A stretch of 64,000 nt of DNA from Karalla daura (lineage: Eukaryota; Chordata; Actinopteri; Chaetodontiformes; Leiognathidae), in NCBI GenBank assembly GCA_029224185.1, contig CM055195.1, positions 24,130,048 to 24,194,047 on the forward strand, read 5' to 3'. Positions 58,211-64,000 of the stretch are shown here, piece after piece. Each line of letters begins with the position of its first letter. Positions within the stretch are counted from its first letter, which is position 1. The notes under the pieces were generated by a model. The model worked only from the letters and a program-made list of their open reading frames with translations, was not told where the DNA came from and made no database searches. The position numbers and the translations under genes are program-made.

Positions 58211-58269
58211 GCGCGGAGGGTTTGATGGTGGCCGCCGGGCATGTGAGGCGCGGGAGGATTGCGTTTTTG

Positions 58270-58320
58270 GGGAGCGCGCGCGCGCGCACACCGAACACAC
58301 ACAGACAGAGGCGCGCGCGT
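58270..58320. repeat. (CG)n/(CA)n tract (potential Z-DNA)
   Basis: Alternating GCGCGCGCGCGCGC followed by ACACCGAACACACACAGAC and GGCGCGCGCG. Confidence 0.85.
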
Positions 58321-60400
58321 TAAGCACACGCCCCGGCCGACGGTTACGGCCTTTTATGGGTTCTGGACTTGATTACGGGGCGTATGAATGCACCTGTCCA
58401 GGGCAAAAATGTATCACCCCAAGGAGAAAGTTGCGAGCTCCAAGACGAGGAGCCTCCGGGCAAGATCGCTCACTCCGGCCACGGGTCCCCCAGACGACAT
58501 GAAAAGAGCGGGGAGGAAATGCAGGCCCTCGCGTTTCTGGATGAAAAATGAAAGATTTGGCGGTTTTTCCATCGACGGGCCGAGGCGCTCCCACGGTGCC
58601 GAGCGGTATCGCGCAGGCATCACAAAGTCGCACGCCGAGACCTCGGCTCAGATGTTTCCTCTCCCTGCCGAAGGCAAGATATGTAAACATATTTGGCGGC
58701 GTTAATCTTGACAACTGTTTAACATGGATGCATTAGGGGTCCGTGTGATGTCGAGCCTGCACTGTTTGAAAACCCCCATGCATAATTCTGTGTGAAGTGC
58801 AAAAGCCGAAAGCTCTGAACGCTTCTGACGGATCCCAGCAGGTAAAAGTTTGGAGAGCTTTGGGATATGGATTTCAGCTGCCTGGTTGAAGGTGGTGGGA
58901 ACGTTTCCTGACTGTATCGCAACCTCCGTCAGCGTCCTTCGCAGACCCAAAGTGGGACAATCCTCTGATCATCGAAAATCATCACTCATGAAACACACAC
59001 GAGCCTGGGCTTTTTTATCAATAGAGAGCAGCCCCCTTCATTACCGAGACCTGTGCGAATTCCACCAGTTCCTGGGCTCCGAGTTTAATATAGATTTAAC
59101 ACGTGTACGACTTCATCGCGTACTCCACGATCTACAGGCGATATATTATTAATGGGCACATCAATCAAGCACCACCTGCCGGGATCTGAGCATGGACGTC
59201 CAACGCTCGCAAACACACAATTTGCTCTGCCTAAAAGGGCGGCGGCGGACAGCATTTTCCCACTGCGATCGAGCAATTAGAGAAAGAGCACGTGGCCACG
59301 AGTTTCCGAAATGAAAGCTTCCCGGAGCGCATCGTCTCGCGTGCAAATCCAGCTGGGCTTTGGCTGCACGTTTCCCGCATATGGACGTGTGTTGTCGGAT
59401 TCGTATGGAGCTTGAGGTACAGTACGTAACCTGAGCGGCGTTACCTACGGGTGGCGATACTGGCAGCCGTGACGCGAGATTTGAAGGTCGTGAGATGCCA
59501 TTTTTCAAGTGATAATTGAGGCTTTTTGAGATCGGTTCCGTGATGCCACCGGCAGCCTCACAAATGATTATATTTAGCTTCCTACAACGTCTTATATAAA
59601 CTGTGGAGCCTCACGTGTTCCCCGGGTCGCACACGGGCCAGAATTGAGCAGAGACGTTGAAAATGGAGACGGAGAGGGAGAAATATAGGGTGGAATCTTC
59701 AAATCAATCAAAGCGGAGTCGGGATGGAGATGGAGAACGCATTAGTTTTGCGGCGGGCCCGGCTCGCCGTCCACTTAACGTTTTCATCAGGAGGCGTTCT
59801 CCCCCCGGCCGCCGTTCATTTGCGGCGTCAGTCAGTGGGCTCGCACCTCTCCTCGCTGATCCAGCTCGGACACACGGGCGGAATCCTCGTGAATAATGAC
59901 ACCCGGAAACCTTTCCCTCCTCCTCATCATCATGTGACAGCGGGAACGGCACCGACACACAGTCCCTAAAAGCCAAAGTCAAAACACCTGGCTGGGTGTC
60001 TCCTCCCATACGTGGCTCCTTCGAATACAGCCTGCGAGGGACTCCGATCACCGACATGACTTCGGAGTCAATGCATCCGTGTGCACTCAGAGCTCTCCCT
60101 CTCGAACATGCAAATACACTTTGAGTCCGAGGTGCGTGCGAGGTGATTTCTCGCAGGCTCTCCTTTCCACCGTGCCATCCGGCAGAAATGCTGAATGACC
60201 CCGACGGCAGTGCACAGGGATGTCGAGGTGGGTGTTTGACATTCCTCCAGAAGCGCCCGTCTCCTCTGCGGAGCCATCAACGGCTGTGTCGGTGAAGCCT
60301 CATTAGAGGCGGAATCCGACTGTAGGAAGGGGAATTTTTGGAACATTAACTTTAGCATCGCCAATCCAGTAAATAATTTTCTAGTTATGGCCCTGATCAC
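58321..60400. other. Noncoding, CpG-rich in parts
   Basis: A repeat-free patch at about 59,015-59,160 (AATATAGATTTAACACGTG, GCGATATATTATTAATGGGC) looks like conserved noncoding sequence. Otherwise nothing recognised. Confidence 0.4.
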
Positions 60401-60406
60401 CTGCTA

Positions 60407-60546
60407 GGGAGAGAGAGAGGGAGAGGGAGAGAGAAAGAGGGAGAGAGAGAGAGAGGGAGAGGGAGAGAGAGAGGGAGACAGAGAGAGAGGGAGGGAGAGA
60501 GGGAGAGAGACAGAGAGAGAGGGAGGGAGAGGGAAAAAAAGAGGTG
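60407..60546. repeat. Polypurine (GA/GGGA)n tract, about 140 bases
   Basis: Almost pure purine on the + strand, made of GAGA and GGGA units, with only a few C interruptions (GACAGAG). Long mirror-like polypurine tracts can form triplex H-DNA. Confidence 0.95.
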
Positions 60547-62360
60547 GGCCACTGATAAGAGAACTCATGTACTGTGTTTTTACTGTGTTTTTGGCCCAAG
60601 CTCTCTCTTATTTTTTTGTCTTTTCGTGGCAACTCGAGAGGCGATTGGAAAGACATATACATGAAAGTGCGATGATACCGTGATGGCCTTTTTGCTCCAT
60701 CCGTCCAACGTTTTAGCCCGTTGGGAGAAAATTGCGACGCATCATAAGGTCCGTGCCGCTAAAACAGAGGACGGGGGTGCAATGGCTGAACAGCTCTGGC
60801 CACCATTTGTTAAGAGCTCTCCTTTATATCTCTCTCTCACGGACTCTGCGATCACTGGTAGCGTCTCGTTGGGCGAATGAGCGCTTCGCCTCGCTGCTGT
60901 CCACAGGCGGTGGAACGGAGTGGAATGTAAGCTCAGACCAAGGCTGTGCCCGCTGTCAAAGAGGCGTCTCCTGTGAGATGATCGAACGTTGACGGACGCT
61001 CCAAATACTCGAAATCATCCCACGTGACACGTCGTTTGTTGCCGAGCTTTTCTTAAAATCTCAAATCTTAAAAAGCCAATTTGACATTCGAGACCAAGGT
61101 AACAGATTGCTCGACTTACTTTTCACAGCAACTGCTTGAACAGCTGTTAAATCTGATGTCTAAGGAGCCTCTCCCTCATGAGAGGGGGCTGGAATTATTA
61201 GCTCTAAGAATAATGTGGCACTGATGTACCTAAACAGCGACGCACTCCTCTTAAAAACAAAGAAACGTTCTTCCTGTGTCTCCCTGATAGGCACCAGCTG
61301 TCTGTCATCCCGCTCTATCGTGTTGGTACAACAGTCCGGGCTTGTTTGTTTGCTGCGGTGGAAGCTGGTCACTCCGGCAACATCAAAGAGGCAACATCAA
61401 AGTGCTTTGCTCCGCGCTTCCCCAAAAGGTCACCTGGCCCTACAGCGTGATAGCCAGGAAAGCTTTTACACCTCAATATCTCTCAGGCATTTTCCACGGG
61501 ATGAGGGCTGACACCCGACAAGCTACGTTCTCTCAACGCGTGCATCTGCTCTGCCTAAAGAACAACGCGCGACGCCAGATCGGTTCAATGACGCGGGGCC
61601 TTCACTGCCGACATTGTTTCGGTCGATTATTCCCGTGGCGTCTGTGGGCGCAAGGTCAGAGGAGCAGGCGAGCAAACCTCTCGGTTCGGGTCGAGCAAAG
61701 TTTAATGCGATGGACAAACAAGAAGCACGTCGATGCTGACGATCGGCGCGAGACAAAGCTGAGACATGGGTGTCAAGGGCAAATACATACATGGCAACGC
61801 CACTGCCCGCACACTTCAGGGACACCGTGACCTTCACACTGTGACCCGGATTCACGATCCAATCGAGAGGGCCAAAGGCCACAAAATTTGACGGCTTGTA
61901 CATAACAAATGCGTATAAAGGTAATTATGAGTAGGTTGTTTTGCCGTCCGCCAGGATACACCTCTTGTACAGGGTATCGACAGGACCTGGACGTATTGAC
62001 GCTGGCTGTCACTTGATATCAATAGGTCGCTCAGGCTCTTGTGTGATTTGGAGGCAGGTGGGGCTTTACCCAGGACCTTAAAGGTACAATATCAAATGCG
62101 CGTGGTGTGGCTTGGGTTTATTCAGAGAGACAGAGAGTCTATGGAGTCACACAATACAGCCTATGTATTTTGCATCCAGTCCAAGTCCAACATGACTAAA
62201 CGTCAATCATCAGAACGTTCAACGTGCTCGTGAAAATGTTCCTTTATAGCGTCGATCGTGGAAAAAAGCCTCCACAAGAAACCTTAACTGTAGAGTGACT
62301 CTGCCTTGAGTGAAGCACATTAAAGGCAAGTCAAATTCATGTTTTTACACGAGCGTACCT
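60547..62360. other. Noncoding, nothing recognised
   Basis: No gene, RNA or named repeat identified. Confidence 0.5.
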
Positions 62361-62642
62361 TAAACCAGACCTATGCATTGGGCACCGGATGCAATGGATA
62401 TGTCCCCGAACACCCCAAGGCACAGCTGTACGGTTTGTGCTGCCTCTTTCGCCTGAAGTGCGACATCCATCGGCCCAACAGCTCCGGAGACGCGAGCACA
62501 AATGTGATTGTTTTCTTTTCTGGTAACCAAAGTGCTGCCCCTTGTGGCCAAAAGTAACGTGTGAAAACTGAATCGGCTCTCCCCCTGCGAGCGATGAATC
62601 CATCCTGCCAAATATCAAAATCGGATCCGAACGGTGTTCCAC
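62361..62642 (-). mobile_element. Dispersed repeat R1, copy 2 (single module)
   Basis: The reverse complement aligns in order with 38,723-39,157. Matching words are GAACACCGTTCGGAT, TTGATATTTGGCAGGATGGA, TCGCAGGGGGAGAG, TTTTCACACG, TTTTGGCCACAAGGGGCAGC, TTGGGCCGATGGATGTCGC and, at the far end, ATATCCATTGCATCCGGTGC then CCAATGCATAGGTCTGGTT. Unlike copy 1 it has only one 5' module, so the tandem duplication is specific to copy 1. No coding capacity. Confidence 0.85.
62531..62550 (-). promoter_or_regulatory. CTCF-like motif in R1 copy 2
   Basis: On the - strand, TGGCCACAAGGGGCAGCACT resembles the CTCF consensus. It faces the two + strand motifs of copy 1 across about 23.6 kb. Binding is not demonstrated. 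Confidence 0.35.
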
Positions 62643-64000
62643 TTATCACATCGACGCGAAAAGCAGTCGGGCCCAAACCATGTTATCCCCGACACCTCGC
62701 GTCCGGGGATATCATAAATATCCATCAAGTTCTTTAAGTATGTGGGATTTAACTCTACAATACATGTCATACATAGCTGTTGTCTTGTTTAGTTATGCCA
62801 GTCGCTATCTGCGACAATGCGACAACAGAATATGGTGAAAGAAGCAAAAAGCCGAAACCTAAAGTGTTCACGGTGTTTACAATGATTGTGTTTCAGTCAA
62901 ATGTGAATTCGTGTACATTGGAGCTTTCAATGCCAACACGGTGCTGTTGCTCTTACGTGCACCGGCAACGATAAATCAGCCCGCGGGTCTGACTCCAGAG
63001 GCTGGCTCTGCTGTGAAGTTATCATGGGGACAAGGTCAACGGGATTTCTAATGAGTTTTTAATTTCAGCAGTCAACAAATTGTCAATATACACGCCGCGC
63101 TCTTATTTTATCCTTGTCCGGATCGATATCGGAGAGAGAAGCAATTATAGATATTATTTCAAGACATCCTGCGACAAGACAGCAAATCCATGGGCCAAAA
63201 TACAGTAGGCCAGGAAATCACCTCCTGGTCCGAAACGCGGGGATGTAGAAGCCGTGTTTGGTGTCGAGCGATTGTGAACTTAAAAGCTTAAAATAGAGCC
63301 AGGGGTTATTTATTTTATCTTTCAAAAGATGCCCCCCCCGTCCCTCTGCCTGTTCCCTGTTTGTCTCTCCCTCTTTTTCCTCCCTATCGCTCCTTCGATC
63401 TATGTGCTGAGTCGGCCAAAGTGGAGTTAACGAGGATAAGTGGACCACACACGGGCGAAATAGTTCAATAAAGAAAGCCAGAGCAGATGTTAATGATTAT
63501 GGATTTACAAGGATGGCGCGGAATGCATAATCACTCCTCACCTGGATCTACAGCTTCACCATGAGCCCTTACTCCAACGGAGAAAAAAATGGAGATGTGG
63601 GGGGGGGGCGGGGGGGGACAATTTAATACACGGTTTGAAAGCATTGTCAGAAAACAGACCCGGCGAATATCATCAAAGGTTCGCGTCTCTCTCATGGCCA
63701 GCTTCAGAGCATTTTCTGTTCTGCGGCGCTGTACGGAAATCCCAAACAACCACCAACTTTCATTGTTTTATGTTTGGTGGCAATGTTTTATTCTTCCTCC
63801 AATCTCAGTGCCAGCACATTATGGAATACTATCAGTTCCACTACCTCGGCTCATATTAATTTTTCCCCTGGTTGGTTTTATATCCCTTCTCTCACCCCTA
63901 ACTCTTAACTCTCCCACATTAAGGCTGCATACCAATCATTCCATTTTTTAATACCCCGCTGAGATTAGCAGGTACAATATTATGGGAGTCATCCACAGCA
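62643..64000. other. Noncoding, nothing recognised
   Basis: AT-leaning. It contains a G-rich run at about 63,599-63,618 with one C. A repeat-free stretch from about 63,000 to 63,200 could be conserved noncoding sequence. No gene recognised. Confidence 0.45.

Noticed and set aside
1..64000. Bacterial operon, phage or viral genes
   Set aside because: No ribosome-binding-site/gene arrays, no phage or viral protein homology recognised. The repeat content is vertebrate.

Overview
This window looks like vertebrate nuclear DNA, most likely from a ray-finned (percomorph-type) fish. The case rests on content: a tRNA-derived SINE with a fish-type body, decayed 3' ends of L2-type LINEs, a LINE endonuclease remnant and a LINE 3' terminus of teleost type, a PIF/Harbinger-like transposase scrap, many (TG)n/(CA)n, (TA)n and (GA)n microsatellites, and a high CpG content kept in broad blocks. 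There are no prokaryotic operons, phage genes, rRNA genes or CRISPR arrays. I could not recognise a single host protein-coding gene. The open frames present are short, overlap on both strands and follow base composition, so I treat the window as intergenic or intronic sequence, perhaps part of a gene desert.

Layout. About 1-11.5 kb is AT-rich, with long (TG)n and (TA)n microsatellites, two L2-type LINE 3' ends, and one promoter-like stretch near 2.3 kb followed by an alternating purine/pyrimidine tract. About 11.5-31.6 kb is a mosaic of CpG-rich blocks with many pure C or G runs, a SINE at 28.05 kb, a possible 42-base microexon at 16.09 kb and a TATA-like CpG block at 22.35 kb. About 31.6-38.1 kb is AT-rich and repeat-poor; 36.0-37.5 kb resembles vertebrate conserved noncoding sequence. 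About 38.1-42.1 kb is a cluster of dead transposable elements: a possible LTR, a dispersed repeat here called R1, a hAT/foldback-type end, a Harbinger-like transposase remnant, a LINE endonuclease remnant and an L2-type tail. About 44-64 kb is CpG-rich again, with the longest G/C homopolymers, a LINE 3' end at 46.5-47.0 kb, GACA and GA tracts, and a second R1 copy at 62.4 kb in the opposite orientation.

The most interesting observation is that R1 carries a CTCF-like core in each module: two on the + strand near 38.8-39.0 kb and one on the - strand near 62.5 kb. They therefore face each other in the convergent orientation expected of chromatin-loop anchors. The second is the large number of uninterrupted G or C runs, up to about 24 bases, on both strands. 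Statements about conserved noncoding sequence, promoters and CTCF are inference from a single sequence and need alignment or chromatin data.
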